Shown here one piece after another: positions 55,038-64,000 of a stretch of 64,000 nt of DNA. Positions within the stretch are counted from its first letter, which is position 1. Each line of letters starts with the position of its first letter. The stretch lies in the NCBI RefSeq assembly GCF_028888695.1, contig NZ_PNFF01000001.1, forward strand, positions 1,187,501-1,251,500. Direction: 5' to 3'. The position numbers and the translations under genes are program-made. Source of the DNA: Bacillus methanolicus (GTDB lineage: Bacteria; Bacillota; Bacilli; Bacillales; Cytobacillaceae). The notes below the pieces were generated by a model. The model was not told the DNA's origin. It was given only the letters and a program-made list of their open reading frames with translations, and did not search any database.

Positions 55038-55868
55038 TTAAATACTGTATTCCATTGGCTGTGCTGGACGGTTAAAATGAAACTCTTCGAAGATAATTTT
55101 TCGGAAATGCTGAAAGTCTTGATGACTTCGATCTCTCGGTCTTGATGTGTTGATTTTTATTTCTTTGCGGATACGTCCCGGATTTGCGCTCATGATCAGA
55201 ATCCGATCAGATAAATAGATTGCTTCATCAATATCATGCGTTACAAGAATAATGGTTGTTTTTTCTTTGTCCTGAAGACGTAATAGTTCATCTTGTAAAT
55301 AATAACGGTTAAACGTATCCAAAGCTGCAAATGGTTCGTCCATTAAGATTAGCTCCGGTTGAATGACCAGCGCTCTGGCAAGCGCAACCCGCTGCTGCAT
55401 CCCTCCAGACAACTGATGGGGAAAGAGATTGGCTTTATCATTTAGTCCGACTAATCTTAAATAATGAAAAGCCCGCTCTCTTCGTTCGTTTGCGGGTATA
55501 TTTGCTTGATCTTCTAATCCTAACTCCACATTTTTAAGAACCGACCGCCAAGGCAGCAGTCCATAATTTTGAAATAACATCACACACCGCCTGCTTGGCC
55601 GCTCCACTATATGTCCATCCAAAAGAACCCTGCCGCTGTCAGCTTTTTCAAAACCTCCGATCACATTTAAAAGAGTGCTTTTTCCGCATCCGCTCTCACC
55701 GAGTATAGAAATAATCTCCCCCTTTTTTAATTCAAACGAGACTTTATGTAATACTTGTTCTGTTTGCCCTTTGTTCGAAAAACTTTTACTGACACGATCA
55801 ACTTTAATAATTACAGAATGATCCAATTTTCGCTTAACCTTCCTTTCACCTCGGCTGATTAATTTCAT
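55038..55868 (-). CDS. SsuB/TauB-type ABC transporter ATPase (second system)
   Basis: 276 residues. Walker A GESGCGKST (57-65), MLFQNYGLLPWRSV, LSGGMQQRVALARALV, Walker B LILMDEPFAALD and VTHDIDEA. First gene of the second import operon. ATG 55868 has AGGA upstream; a TTG at codon 15 after AAAGGAAGG is an alternative start that would remove a basic leader. Confidence 0.9.
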   Translation of the reverse strand: MKLISRGERKVKRKLDHSVIIKVDRVSKSFSNKGQTEQVLHKVSFELKKGEIISILGESGCGKSTLLNVIGGFEKADSGRVLLDGHIVERPSRRCVMLFQNYGLLPWRSVLKNVELGLEDQANIPANERRERAFHYLRLVGLNDKANLFPHQLSGGMQQRVALARALVIQPELILMDEPFAALDTFNRYYLQDELLRLQDKEKTTIILVTHDIDEAIYLSDRILIMSANPGRIRKEIKINTSRPRDRSHQDFQHFRKIIFEEFHFNRPAQPMEYSI

Positions 55869-56035
55869 TAAATTCCTATCAAATTAGTGTGATTAATTGG
55901 TTGTTAGTAAGTTTAATATACTTTGTTCAAAAATTCAACCTTATAAAATTAAAAAGTTTCGAAAATTATGCAAAAAAGGAATTGACAGAATACAATTTCG
56001 TATAGTAAGTTTAAATAAAATTTAATATTGATGAT
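55869..56035. other. Divergent region between the ABC operon and the methionine operon
   Basis: Contains the shared promoter block for the ABC ATPase gene (55901-55950) and the promoter of the S-box leader, with TTGACA at 55982-55987 and a weaker -10 nearby (TATAGT/TAGTAA around 56001). Confidence 0.55.
55901..55950 (-). promoter_or_regulatory. Shared promoter block 2 (upstream of the ABC ATPase gene)
   Basis: Gap-free match to 52531-52580, including TTGTTAGTAA, AATATACT and GTTCAAAAA on the plus strand. TATATT on the minus strand is the probable -10. Probably bound by a common regulator. Confidence 0.6.
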
Positions 56036-56205
56036 TTCTTATCAAGAGAGGTCGAGGGACTGGCCCGATGAAGCCTCAGCAACCTTCAATGTTTCTACAA
56101 CATTGAAAAGGTGCTAATTCCAGCAAGTTCATTTGAACTTGAAAGATAAGAAGGCGCTTGTGTTCACTGATTACAAAAGTCTTCTTATCATAGAAGACTT
56201 TTTTT
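56036..56205 (+). ncRNA. SAM-I (S-box) riboswitch with terminator
   Basis: Stem P1 is formed by TTCTTATC (56036-56043) with GATAAGAA (56145-56152). Inside are the S-box landmarks AAGAGAGG, GGGACTGGCCCGATGAAGCC and CAGCAACC. A rho-independent terminator follows: AAGTCTTC (56177-56184) with GAAGACTT (56193-56200) and a T-run. S-adenosylmethionine binding would stabilise P1 and end transcription before metI, so the met operon is expressed only when SAM is low. Confidence 0.97.
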
Positions 56206-56234
56206 ATTTTTCCTACATAAAAGGAGTGACGGTC

Positions 56235-57347
56235 ATGTATAAAGTAGACACAAAACTTGCACAAATCGGCAATCGAAGTGAAAAAGCAACAGGAACCGTA
56301 AACCCGCCAGTTTATTTTTCTACAGCTTATCGGCACGAAGGCATTGGACAATCAACCGGATATGACTATATCCGCACAGGAAATCCGACAAGACAGATTC
56401 TTGAAAATGCAATTGCCGATTTAGAAAAAGGTGATCAAGGCTTTGCCTGCAGTTCCGGAATGGCAGCCATATTTACGATTTTGTCTTTATTTCAATCCGG
56501 TGATGAATGGATTGTGAGCAAAGATTTGTATGGAGGAACATACCGGCTATTGGAACAGGGCTTTAAAAAATGGGGATTAAGCTGCAAATATGTAAATACG
56601 TGTTGTCCGGAAGAGCTTGAGAGTCATATTACTCCTCAAACAAAAGCTATCTTCCTGGAAACTCCGACAAATCCCCTCATGGAACAAACCGATATTTCAT
56701 CAGTTTCAAAGATTGCGAAAAAGCACGATTTATTGCTGATTGTGGACAATACGTTCTACACTCCGCTGCTGCAGCAGCCTTTAGCACTTGGTGCGGACAT
56801 CGTCATTCACAGTGCGACAAAATACCTTGGAGGGCATAATGACGTACTTGCCGGACTCATTGTTGCAAAAGGAAAAGAACTGTGCGAATCCCTTGCACTT
56901 TATCATAACGCTGCAGGGGCTGTTCTTAGTCCATTCGATTCATGGCTGTTAATGCGCGGAATGAAAACCTTGTCTCTTCGGATGAAGAAACATGAAGAAA
57001 ATGCGAAAGCAATTGTATCTTATCTTTCTGAACATGAAGCAGTCATTGACGTTCTTTATCCCGGAAAAGGCGGAATGGTTTCATTCCGATTGAAAGATGA
57101 ATCATGGGTAAATCCTTTTTTGCAAAGTCTTTCCCTTATCACTTTTGCCGAAAGCCTCGGAGGAGTAGAAAGTTTTATCACCTACCCTGCCACGCAGACT
57201 CATGCAGATATTCCTGAAGAAATCCGGCTGGAAAACGGAGTCTGTAATCGTCTATTAAGGTTTTCGGTAGGAATTGAAGATGTTCACGATTTAATAGAAG
57301 ATTTGGAGCAGGCATTTGTCCATGCCCGGAAGGTGGTTGCAGTATGA
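56235..57347 (+). CDS. metI: Cystathionine gamma-synthase / O-acetylhomoserine thiolyase MetI
   Basis: PLP enzyme joining an activated homoserine to cysteine (or sulfide) for methionine synthesis. 370 residues; PLP Lys196 in HSATKYLGGH, and the DNTFYTPLLQQPL block. ATG 56235 follows AAAGGAG; longer frames read through the riboswitch terminator. First gene of metI-metC-yitJ-metH under S-box control. Confidence 0.94.
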   Translation: MYKVDTKLAQIGNRSEKATGTVNPPVYFSTAYRHEGIGQSTGYDYIRTGNPTRQILENAIADLEKGDQGFACSSGMAAIFTILSLFQSGDEWIVSKDLYGGTYRLLEQGFKKWGLSCKYVNTCCPEELESHITPQTKAIFLETPTNPLMEQTDISSVSKIAKKHDLLLIVDNTFYTPLLQQPLALGADIVIHSATKYLGGHNDVLAGLIVAKGKELCESLALYHNAAGAVLSPFDSWLLMRGMKTLSLRMKKHEENAKAIVSYLSEHEAVIDVLYPGKGGMVSFRLKDESWVNPFLQSLSLITFAESLGGVESFITYPATQTHADIPEEIRLENGVCNRLLRFSVGIEDVHDLIEDLEQAFVHARKVVAV

Positions 57348-58546
57348 ATGAACAAGGAACTTTTTCTTTTGAAACATTGCTTCTTCACAATCGGCAAAAA
57401 ATCGATCCAGTGACAGGTGCGGTAAGTGTGCCTATTCAGCATGCATCTACTTTTCATCAGTTTCACATCGACCAGTTCGGAAAATATGATTACAGCCGCA
57501 GCTTAAATCCAACTCGCGAAGCGCTCGAGGAAGTCATTGCGGAATTGGAAGAAGGAACGAGAGGATTTGCTTTTTCATCGGGAATGGCAGCTATATCCAC
57601 CGCTTTTCTCCTTCTTTCCAAAGGAGATCATGTCATCCTTTCTGAAGATGTATACGGGGGTACTTTCAGGGTCGTAACACAAGTCTTGACCAGATATGGA
57701 ATCGAGCACACATTTGTCGATATGACGAATCTTTCAGCCGTGCGTCAAGCGGTACGCCCTAATACAAAAGTTTTTTATATTGAAACACCGTCAAATCCTC
57801 TGCTAAAAGTGACGGATATTAAAGCAATCAGTCAAATCGCGAAGGAAAATGATGCATTAACCTTTGTTGATAACACATTTTTAACCCCTGCCCTGCAAAA
57901 ACCCCTTACATTAGGAGCAGATGTTGTACTCCACAGTGCAACCAAATTTTTGTCGGGGCATAGTGATGTCGTAGCAGGTTTAGCAGTGGTTAAAGATGAA
58001 ATTCTGGCCGAAAAGCTTGCCTTTTTACAAAATTCATTTGGTGCAGTTCTCGGTGTTCAAGATGCATGGTTGGTTTTGCGTGGTTTAAAAACGCTTCATG
58101 TCCGCCTTGAACAATCCATCAAATCAGCAAAAAAGATTGCGTCATTTTTGGAAGATCAACCATTAGTGAAAAAGGTTTATTATCCCGGACTGAAAAACCA
58201 CCCGCAATATGCTTTGCAAGCAGAGCAGGCAAAAGGGCCGGGAGCCGTTCTTTCCTTTGAATTAATCAATGAACAAGTGCTTCGTTCATTTTTATCAAAG
58301 GTTCATATCCCTGTATTCGCCGTAAGTCTCGGGGCGGTCGAATCAATTCTTTCCTATCCCGCGAAAATGTCTCATGCGGCAATGCCGCAAGATGAAAGAG
58401 AAAAACGGGGAATCAGCGATACTCTTCTTCGTTTATCAGTAGGGCTTGAAAACCCGGATGATCTAATTCATGACTTTACTGTTGCTTTAAATGAACATTG
58501 TTACGAAGAAAAGGAAATATACGTAAAACGAGGAGGAAGGAAATGA
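57344..58546 (+). CDS. metC: Cystathionine beta-lyase MetC
   Basis: PLP enzyme cleaving cystathionine to homocysteine, pyruvate and ammonia. 400 residues, PLP Lys201 in [22 protein letters not shown] near the start. The ATG overlaps the metI stop (ATGA), a coupled pair as in B. subtilis yjcI-yjcJ. Confidence 0.94.
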   Translation: MNEQGTFSFETLLLHNRQKIDPVTGAVSVPIQHASTFHQFHIDQFGKYDYSRSLNPTREALEEVIAELEEGTRGFAFSSGMAAISTAFLLLSKGDHVILSEDVYGGTFRVVTQVLTRYGIEHTFVDMTNLSAVRQAVRPNTKVFYIETPSNPLLKVTDIKAISQIAKENDALTFVDNTFLTPALQKPLTLGADVVLHSATKFLSGHSDVVAGLAVVKDEILAEKLAFLQNSFGAVLGVQDAWLVLRGLKTLHVRLEQSIKSAKKIASFLEDQPLVKKVYYPGLKNHPQYALQAEQAKGPGAVLSFELINEQVLRSFLSKVHIPVFAVSLGAVESILSYPAKMSHAAMPQDEREKRGISDTLLRLSVGLENPDDLIHDFTVALNEHCYEEKEIYVKRGGRK

Positions 58547-60408
58547 GCTTCCTGAAAAAACTAGAAGATCAAATATTAATCGCCGACGGTGCAATGGGAA
58601 CTCTTCTTTATTCATATGGAACAGACTGCTGTTTCGAAGAGCTGAACCTTTCCCAGGCCGAGCAAATCACAAATATACACCAGGCTTATATTGATGCAGG
58701 CGCTGATGTGATTCAAACAAACACTTATGCAGCCAATTATTTAAAGCTGAAGCGATACGGTCTTGAGGATTTTGTAAAAGAAATCAACAGCGCTGCTGTA
58801 AAAAATGCCAAAAAAGCAGCACAAAACCGGGCTTACATACTTGGAACAATTGGAGGCAATCGCGGCATAAAACCTAATACTATACCAATAGAAGAAATAA
58901 AAAGAAGCTTTCGTGAACAATTATATTGCCTCTTGTTAGAAGGAGTCGATGGAATTTTACTAGAAACCTATTATGATCTTGAGGAATTAGAAACTGTTTT
59001 GCAGATTGCGAGAAAAGAAACGGACCTGCCGATTATCGCCCAGGTTTCCCTCCAAGAGGTTGGAATTATGCAGGACCGGACACCAATAACAGAAGCATTC
59101 AATCGATTAGAGGACTTAGGAGCAGATGTCATCGGGCTTAATTGCCGTCTTGGCCCTCATCATATGCTTGTAACTCTTGAAGAAGTCCCCCTTCCAAAGA
59201 GTGCTTTCTTGTCGGCATACCCAAACGCCAGCTTACCGACATATACTGATGGAAAATTCCATTATGAGGGGGATGCGGATTATTTTCAAAAATCGGCTCG
59301 ATCTTTCAGAGAACAAGGAGTCAGATTGCTTGGAGGCTGCTGCGGAACAACACCTGAACATATCCGCGCCTTTGCAGCGGAACTTCACGATACTCCGCCT
59401 GTAACGGAAAAAGCAGTGAAACAGAAACCGAAGAAAATCATCATTCAGCCGGAAGAGGCAAAAAGAGAATATCCGCCCCTGCAGGATATCGTAAAGGAGA
59501 GAAAATCCATTATCGTTGAACTGGATCCGCCAAAAAAATTGGATGCGACAAAATTTTTTCAAGGGGCTAAGGCACTGAAAGAAACGGGCATAGACGCCAT
59601 TACACTGGCTGACAACTCCCTTGCCTCTCCCCGCATCTCAAATTCTGCTTTAGGATATTTGACAAAAACACAAATCGGCTTGCGTTCGGTCATTCATATT
59701 ACTTGCCGTGACCGGAATATTATCGGTCTGCAATCACATCTGATGGGACTGCATACATTGGGTTTGCATGATATCCTCGCTGTAACAGGGGATCCGGCAC
59801 GGGTGGGTGATTTCCCGGGAGCATCGTCCGTTTATGATGTGTCTTCATTTGAATTAATTCAAATGATTAAACAATTGAATGAGGGATTGTCCATTTCCGG
59901 GAAGGACCTTGGCCAGAAGGCAGCTTTTTCGGTTGCTGCGGCTTTTAACCCGAATGTGCGGTCTTTGGAAAAAGCAGTAAACCGCCTTGAAAAGAAAATA
60001 AAGTTTGGAGCGGATTATTTTATTTCTCAGCCTATTTTTTCAGAAGAAAAACTAGTAGAAGTTTATGAAGCTACTAAACATATTAAGGCACCGATTTATG
60101 TTGGAATTATGCCGTTAATAAGCAGCAAAAATGCTGAATTCCTTCATCATGAAGTGCCCGGTATAAAAATAACTGATACGATAAGAGACAGGATGGCCAA
60201 ATTCAAGGATGACCCTCAACAAGCTATCCTTGAAGGCCTTAAGATTGCAAAATCGCTGATCGATGCAGCGCTGGATCTTTTTAACGGAATCTATCTGATT
60301 ACCCCATTTTTACGATATGAGCTGACTGTGGAGTTAGCGGAATATACCCGAAGTCAAAGTACAAATTTAGTCAGGAGGAACAACTATGTCCAAAGCATCT
60401 TTCACTGA
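58543..60408 (+). CDS. yitJ: Bifunctional homocysteine S-methyltransferase / methylenetetrahydrofolate reductase YitJ
   Basis: 621 residues, two domains. Residues about 1-290 are a homocysteine-methyltransferase-like TIM barrel with zinc ligands Cys266 and Cys267 in GGCCGTT. From about 320 follows a MetF-type flavin barrel ([38 protein letters not shown]), which makes methyl-tetrahydrofolate. It thus supplies the methyl donor for MetH. ATG 58543 overlaps the metC stop. Confidence 0.94.
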   Translation: MSFLKKLEDQILIADGAMGTLLYSYGTDCCFEELNLSQAEQITNIHQAYIDAGADVIQTNTYAANYLKLKRYGLEDFVKEINSAAVKNAKKAAQNRAYILGTIGGNRGIKPNTIPIEEIKRSFREQLYCLLLEGVDGILLETYYDLEELETVLQIARKETDLPIIAQVSLQEVGIMQDRTPITEAFNRLEDLGADVIGLNCRLGPHHMLVTLEEVPLPKSAFLSAYPNASLPTYTDGKFHYEGDADYFQKSARSFREQGVRLLGGCCGTTPEHIRAFAAELHDTPPVTEKAVKQKPKKIIIQPEEAKREYPPLQDIVKERKSIIVELDPPKKLDATKFFQGAKALKETGIDAITLADNSLASPRISNSALGYLTKTQIGLRSVIHITCRDRNIIGLQSHLMGLHTLGLHDILAVTGDPARVGDFPGASSVYDVSSFELIQMIKQLNEGLSISGKDLGQKAAFSVAAAFNPNVRSLEKAVNRLEKKIKFGADYFISQPIFSEEKLVEVYEATKHIKAPIYVGIMPLISSKNAEFLHHEVPGIKITDTIRDRMAKFKDDPQQAILEGLKIAKSLIDAALDLFNGIYLITPFLRYELTVELAEYTRSQSTNLVRRNNYVQSIFH

Positions 60409-63400
60409 TCAATTAAATAAACGAATTCTTATCATGGACGGCGCTATGGGAACGATGCTGCAACAAGCCAACCTAACAGCAGATGACTTTGGCGGAGAGC
60501 TTTATGATGGTTGTAATGAACATCTCAATTTAACCGCTCCCGAAGTGATTGAATCCATTCATACAGAATATTTAAAAGCCGGAGCGGATATTATTGAAAC
60601 AAACACATTTGGTGCCACAAGTATTGTACTTTCTGAATATCAACTTGAACATAAAGCCTATGAAATCAATAAAGCTGCCGCACGGATTGCACGGAAAGCA
60701 GCAGACCGGTTTTCAACTCCGGAATGGCCCCGCTTTGTTGCCGGCTCGATGGGCCCCACCACGAAGACATTGAGTGTGACAGGCGGTACGACTTTTGAAG
60801 CTCTTGCTGATTCATATGAAGAACAGGCGATCGGTTTAGTTGATGGAAATGTTGATTTATTATTATTGGAAACAAGCCAGGATTTGCTTAATGTAAAGGC
60901 GGGGTTTATCGGAATTCAAAGAGCTTTTGAAAAAACAGGAAAAATTCTCCCGTTAATGATTTCCGGAACGATTGAACCAATGGGTACAACCCTTGCCGGT
61001 CAGTCCATCGAGGCATTTTATATTTCAGTCGAGCATATGAAGCCTATAGCTGTCGGATTAAATTGTGCAACAGGACCAGAGTTTATGCAGGATCACATCC
61101 GTTCGTTGGCAAACCTTGCAACGACGGCTGTAAGTTGTTATCCGAATGCCGGATTGCCTGATGAAGAAGGACAATACCATGAAACTCCCGAAACATTAGC
61201 ACAAAAATTGGCGGGATTTGCAGAACAGGGATGGCTGAACATTGTCGGCGGCTGCTGCGGAACAACTCCTGATCATATTCGAGCAATCGCGGATGTCATG
61301 AAAAACTATAAACCGCGATCGCTTAAAGAGGACAACACACACAAATTATCAGGAATTGAACCGTTTATTTACGACGATCCTTCCTTAAGACCGATTATGG
61401 TCGGTGAACGGACGAATGTGATCGGGTCGCGAAAGTTTAAACGTTTGATCAGAGAAGGCAAATATGAGGAAGCGGCCGAGATTGCGAGAGCGCAGGTAAA
61501 AAGTGGTGCCCATGTTATCGATATTTGTCTTGCAGATCCGGATCGGGATGAGCTTGCGGATATGGAAAATTTTATAAAGGAAGTTGTCAAGAAAGTCAAA
61601 GTTCCTCTCGTTATCGATTCAACCGATGAAAGGGTAATTGAGAAAGCACTAACTTATACGCAAGGAAAAACAATTATTAATTCAATAAACCTTGAAGACG
61701 GTGAGGAACGGTTTGAAGCAATTGCTCCACTCATCCATCGGTATGGTGCAGCCGTTGTCGTCGGAACGATTGATGAAAAAGGAATGGGTGTGACGGCTGA
61801 ACGAAAGCTTGAAATTGCCAAACGTTCATACGAACTGCTAGTCAACAAATACAAAATTGCACCGCAAGATATTATTTTTGATCCCCTTGTCTTTCCGGTT
61901 GGCACTGGTGATGAGCAGTATATCGGTTCCGCTAAAGCAACCGTTGAAGGGATTCGATTGATTAAGGAGAATTTACCTGAAACACAAACAATTCTTGGGA
62001 TCAGTAACGTATCGTTTGGCCTCCCCCCTGTCGGAAGAGAAATTTTAAACTCCGTGTTTCTCTATCATTGTACACAGGCGGGCTTGGACTATGCGATTGT
62101 CAATACGGAAAAACTTGAACGATTCGCTTCCATTTCAAAAGAAGAAGTAGCGATGGCAGAAAAGCTACTTTTTGAAACAACAGACGAGTCATTAGCAGCA
62201 TTCACTGAATATTACCGTGACAAAAAGAAAGAAACAAAAAGTACTCTTCCCGACATGACACTTGAGGAGCGCCTTTCCTACTACATTGTTGAAGGAACGA
62301 AGGAAGGATTGCTTCCGGATTTGGAGCTGGCGCTTGATTCCTATCCATCCCCCCTCGACATTATCAATGGACCATTAATGGAAGGGATGAAGGAAGTCGG
62401 CAGGCTCTTTAATGACAACCAATTAATTGTTGCAGAGGTACTGCAAAGTGCAGAAGTTATGAAAACAGCAGTGTCTTTTTTAGAGCCTTTTATGGAGAAA
62501 AACACTTCTACTTCCACAAAAGGAAAAATTATTCTTGCTACGGTAAAAGGTGATGTTCATGACATCGGAAAAAACCTTGTGGACATAATCTTGAGCAATA
62601 ACGGCTACAAGGTCATCGATCTTGGCATCAAAGTTGCACCGAACGAATTGATTGAAGCGATCAGAAACGAAAAGCCTGATATAGTTGGGCTATCGGGTCT
62701 CCTTGTGAAATCGGCGCAGCAAATGGTGATTACAGCCCATGATTTGAAAAAAGCAGGAATTTCCGTTCCAATTTTAGTAGGAGGAGCGGCTCTTTCAAGA
62801 AAATTTACAGAAACAAAAATTTCAAAAGAATATGATGGAATCGTATTGTATGCGAAAGATGCCATGAACGGTCTTTCTCTGGCTAACAAGCTCCAAAGCC
62901 CGGAAGAGTATGAAAAGCTTCTTGCAGAAAAACAAGAAAAAGCAGTTTCCAAGCCTTTGCAGTCGAGTTACCAAGAAAGGTCTGCTGTCGCAACAGCTGT
63001 CAAGACTTTTTCAGCCGTGTCAACGGAAGTTCCGGTATTTGTACCAAAAGATACAAAACGGCATTTATTAACATCTTATTCCCTTTCTCATATTGAGCCG
63101 TATATTAATCAGCAAATGCTACTGGGACACCATCTTGGCGTGAAAGGCAACATTGCAAAGCTTCTGGAAGCAGGTAATGAAAAAGCAATCAAGGTAAAAG
63201 AAATTGTCGATGGGTTGATTGTTGAAGCGAAGAAAAATCATTGGATAACTCCAGCTGCTGTTTATCAGTTTTTCCCTGCCCAGTCTGACGGCAATAAAAT
63301 ATATATTTACGATCCGGTTGAGCAAAATCAAATATTAGAAGTGTTTGAGTTTCCAAGGCAAGAATTTTCTCCGTTCCTTTGTTTGGCTGATTATTTAAAA

Positions 63401-63841
63401 CCGGTCGATAGCGGACAAATGGACTATGTAGGCTTCTTTGCAGTTACAGCTGGACGGGGAATTCGCGAGGTGGCAGAACAATTAAAACAACAAGGCCGAT
63501 TTTTAGAAAGCCATGCATTGCAGGCATTAGCGTTAGAAACAGCTGAAGGATTTGCCGAACTCATTCATCGGCAAATGCGGGACCGCTGGGGCTTTCCTGA
63601 TCCAGTCAACATGACTATGAAAGACCGCTTTTCTGCCAAGTACCAAGGCCAGCGTTATTCGTTCGGATATCCGGCATGCCCGGATCTCGAGGACCAAAGC
63701 AAGCTATTCAAACTTATTCAGCCTGAGGACATTGGCATTTATTTAACCGACGGCTTTATGATGGATCCGGAGGCCTCGGTTTCAGCAATGGTATTCGCCC
63801 ATCCGGAGGCAAGGTACTTTAATGTACTAAACAATAACTAA
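60386..63841 (+). CDS. metH: Cobalamin-dependent methionine synthase
   Basis: Transfers a methyl group from methyltetrahydrofolate to homocysteine through B12. 1151 residues in four modules: homocysteine-binding barrel with [10 protein letters not shown], pterin-binding domain ([16 protein letters not shown]), B12 cap and Rossmann domain with the cobalt ligand His725 in DVHDIG, and a C-terminal activation domain ([14 protein letters not shown]) for reductive reactivation with SAM. ATG after AGGAGG, overlapping yitJ by 23 bases. Needs cobalamin from uptake or synthesis elsewhere. Confidence 0.97.
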   Translation: MSKASFTDQLNKRILIMDGAMGTMLQQANLTADDFGGELYDGCNEHLNLTAPEVIESIHTEYLKAGADIIETNTFGATSIVLSEYQLEHKAYEINKAAARIARKAADRFSTPEWPRFVAGSMGPTTKTLSVTGGTTFEALADSYEEQAIGLVDGNVDLLLLETSQDLLNVKAGFIGIQRAFEKTGKILPLMISGTIEPMGTTLAGQSIEAFYISVEHMKPIAVGLNCATGPEFMQDHIRSLANLATTAVSCYPNAGLPDEEGQYHETPETLAQKLAGFAEQGWLNIVGGCCGTTPDHIRAIADVMKNYKPRSLKEDNTHKLSGIEPFIYDDPSLRPIMVGERTNVIGSRKFKRLIREGKYEEAAEIARAQVKSGAHVIDICLADPDRDELADMENFIKEVVKKVKVPLVIDSTDERVIEKALTYTQGKTIINSINLEDGEERFEAIAPLIHRYGAAVVVGTIDEKGMGVTAERKLEIAKRSYELLVNKYKIAPQDIIFDPLVFPVGTGDEQYIGSAKATVEGIRLIKENLPETQTILGISNVSFGLPPVGREILNSVFLYHCTQAGLDYAIVNTEKLERFASISKEEVAMAEKLLFETTDESLAAFTEYYRDKKKETKSTLPDMTLEERLSYYIVEGTKEGLLPDLELALDSYPSPLDIINGPLMEGMKEVGRLFNDNQLIVAEVLQSAEVMKTAVSFLEPFMEKNTSTSTKGKIILATVKGDVHDIGKNLVDIILSNNGYKVIDLGIKVAPNELIEAIRNEKPDIVGLSGLLVKSAQQMVITAHDLKKAGISVPILVGGAALSRKFTETKISKEYDGIVLYAKDAMNGLSLANKLQSPEEYEKLLAEKQEKAVSKPLQSSYQERSAVATAVKTFSAVSTEVPVFVPKDTKRHLLTSYSLSHIEPYINQQMLLGHHLGVKGNIAKLLEAGNEKAIKVKEIVDGLIVEAKKNHWITPAAVYQFFPAQSDGNKIYIYDPVEQNQILEVFEFPRQEFSPFLCLADYLKPVDSGQMDYVGFFAVTAGRGIREVAEQLKQQGRFLESHALQALALETAEGFAELIHRQMRDRWGFPDPVNMTMKDRFSAKYQGQRYSFGYPACPDLEDQSKLFKLIQPEDIGIYLTDGFMMDPEASVSAMVFAHPEARYFNVLNNN

Positions 63842-63884
63842 GATGGAAAGTGATATAGAAACAAACATAGATCAATAATTCTAT

Positions 63885-63920
63885 AAAAGGCATGAGTGTT
63901 TGTCGCTCATGCCTTTTATT
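63885..63920 (+). terminator. Terminator of the methionine operon
   Basis: AAAAGGCATGAG (63885-63896) pairs with CTCATGCCTTTT (63906-63917), a 12-bp perfect stem with T-rich 3' side. Confidence 0.9.
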
Positions 63921-64000
63921 ATCTTAAATTTGTTACTTTGTACCTATTTAAAAAACAACCCCTGGCTTTCCATAAACCACCACGTATTATTCCTTCTATT

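Noticed and set aside
1-64000. CRISPR arrays, tRNA or rRNA genes, prophage
   Set aside because: No regularly spaced repeats, cloverleaf-like runs, rRNA sequences or phage structural genes were recognised.

Overview
The window looks like a chromosomal segment of a spore-forming member of the Bacillaceae. Pointers are strong GGAGG-type ribosome binding sites, GTG/TTG starts, an S-box (SAM-I) riboswitch, a BirA operator, and sporulation-linked genes (Sda, a CsgA-like protein, YkuS, DUF1657/YetF proteins). Most of the window is AT-rich by eye. The species cannot be named from the sequence. No rRNA, tRNA or CRISPR array was seen.

Region 1 (about 0.4-13.1 kb, all minus strand) is a complete aerobic carbon monoxide dehydrogenase locus. 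In transcription order it runs coxM, coxS, coxL (with the form I active-site motif AYRCSFR), an XdhC-family chaperone fused to a YHS metal-binding domain, coxG, a MoxR-type AAA+ ATPase (coxD), a VWA protein (coxE), a CtaG-like membrane protein, a second XdhC, a MocA-like nucleotidyltransferase, moeA and moaA. Together these encode the enzyme, its cofactor synthesis and its likely Mo/Cu/S active-site maturation. The cox genes look clearly richer in G+C than the flanks, which suggests horizontal acquisition. The upstream flank holds palindromes and a decayed IS1634-like transposase.

Region 2 (14-24.6 kb) is mixed: lrgAB (lrgB apparently using CTG), a Sco copper chaperone, two 43-codon small genes, an intact IS4-family element with 5-bp target duplication, ykuS, an orphan molybdate permease gene modB, a Cys-tailed membrane protein, an NlpC/P60 hydrolase, an EamA exporter with a leader terminator, a membrane cupredoxin and a LysM-CAP protein.

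Region 3 (24.6-37.2 kb) is central metabolism and housekeeping: pflB-pflA, bioY under a BirA operator, YqjG-type YidC, a two-subunit fluoride channel, YjbQ, a VOC protein, sda and odhA-odhB.

Region 4 (37.5-47.8 kb) carries small spore-related genes, two DUF1657 genes plus a YetF with a third DUF1657-like tail, a decaying cystine transporter (tcyA truncated, tcyBC intact), a TetR/MBL/yrdB unit with twin operators (yrdB has a nonsense codon), a truncated ogt, a GNAT acetyltransferase and a secreted nuclease.

Region 5 (47.8-64 kb) is sulfur metabolism: two SsuABC-type ABC importers, an acyl-CoA-dehydrogenase-like oxidoreductase, a DUF4242 protein and an HxlR regulator, then the SAM-riboswitch-controlled operon metI-metC-yitJ-metH for methionine synthesis.

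A family of about 95-120 bp imperfect palindromes ending GAGGCTG...CAGCCTC is scattered through the window (five copies plus one mini copy). One copy abuts, and may have replaced, the 5' end of the XdhC-YHS gene.
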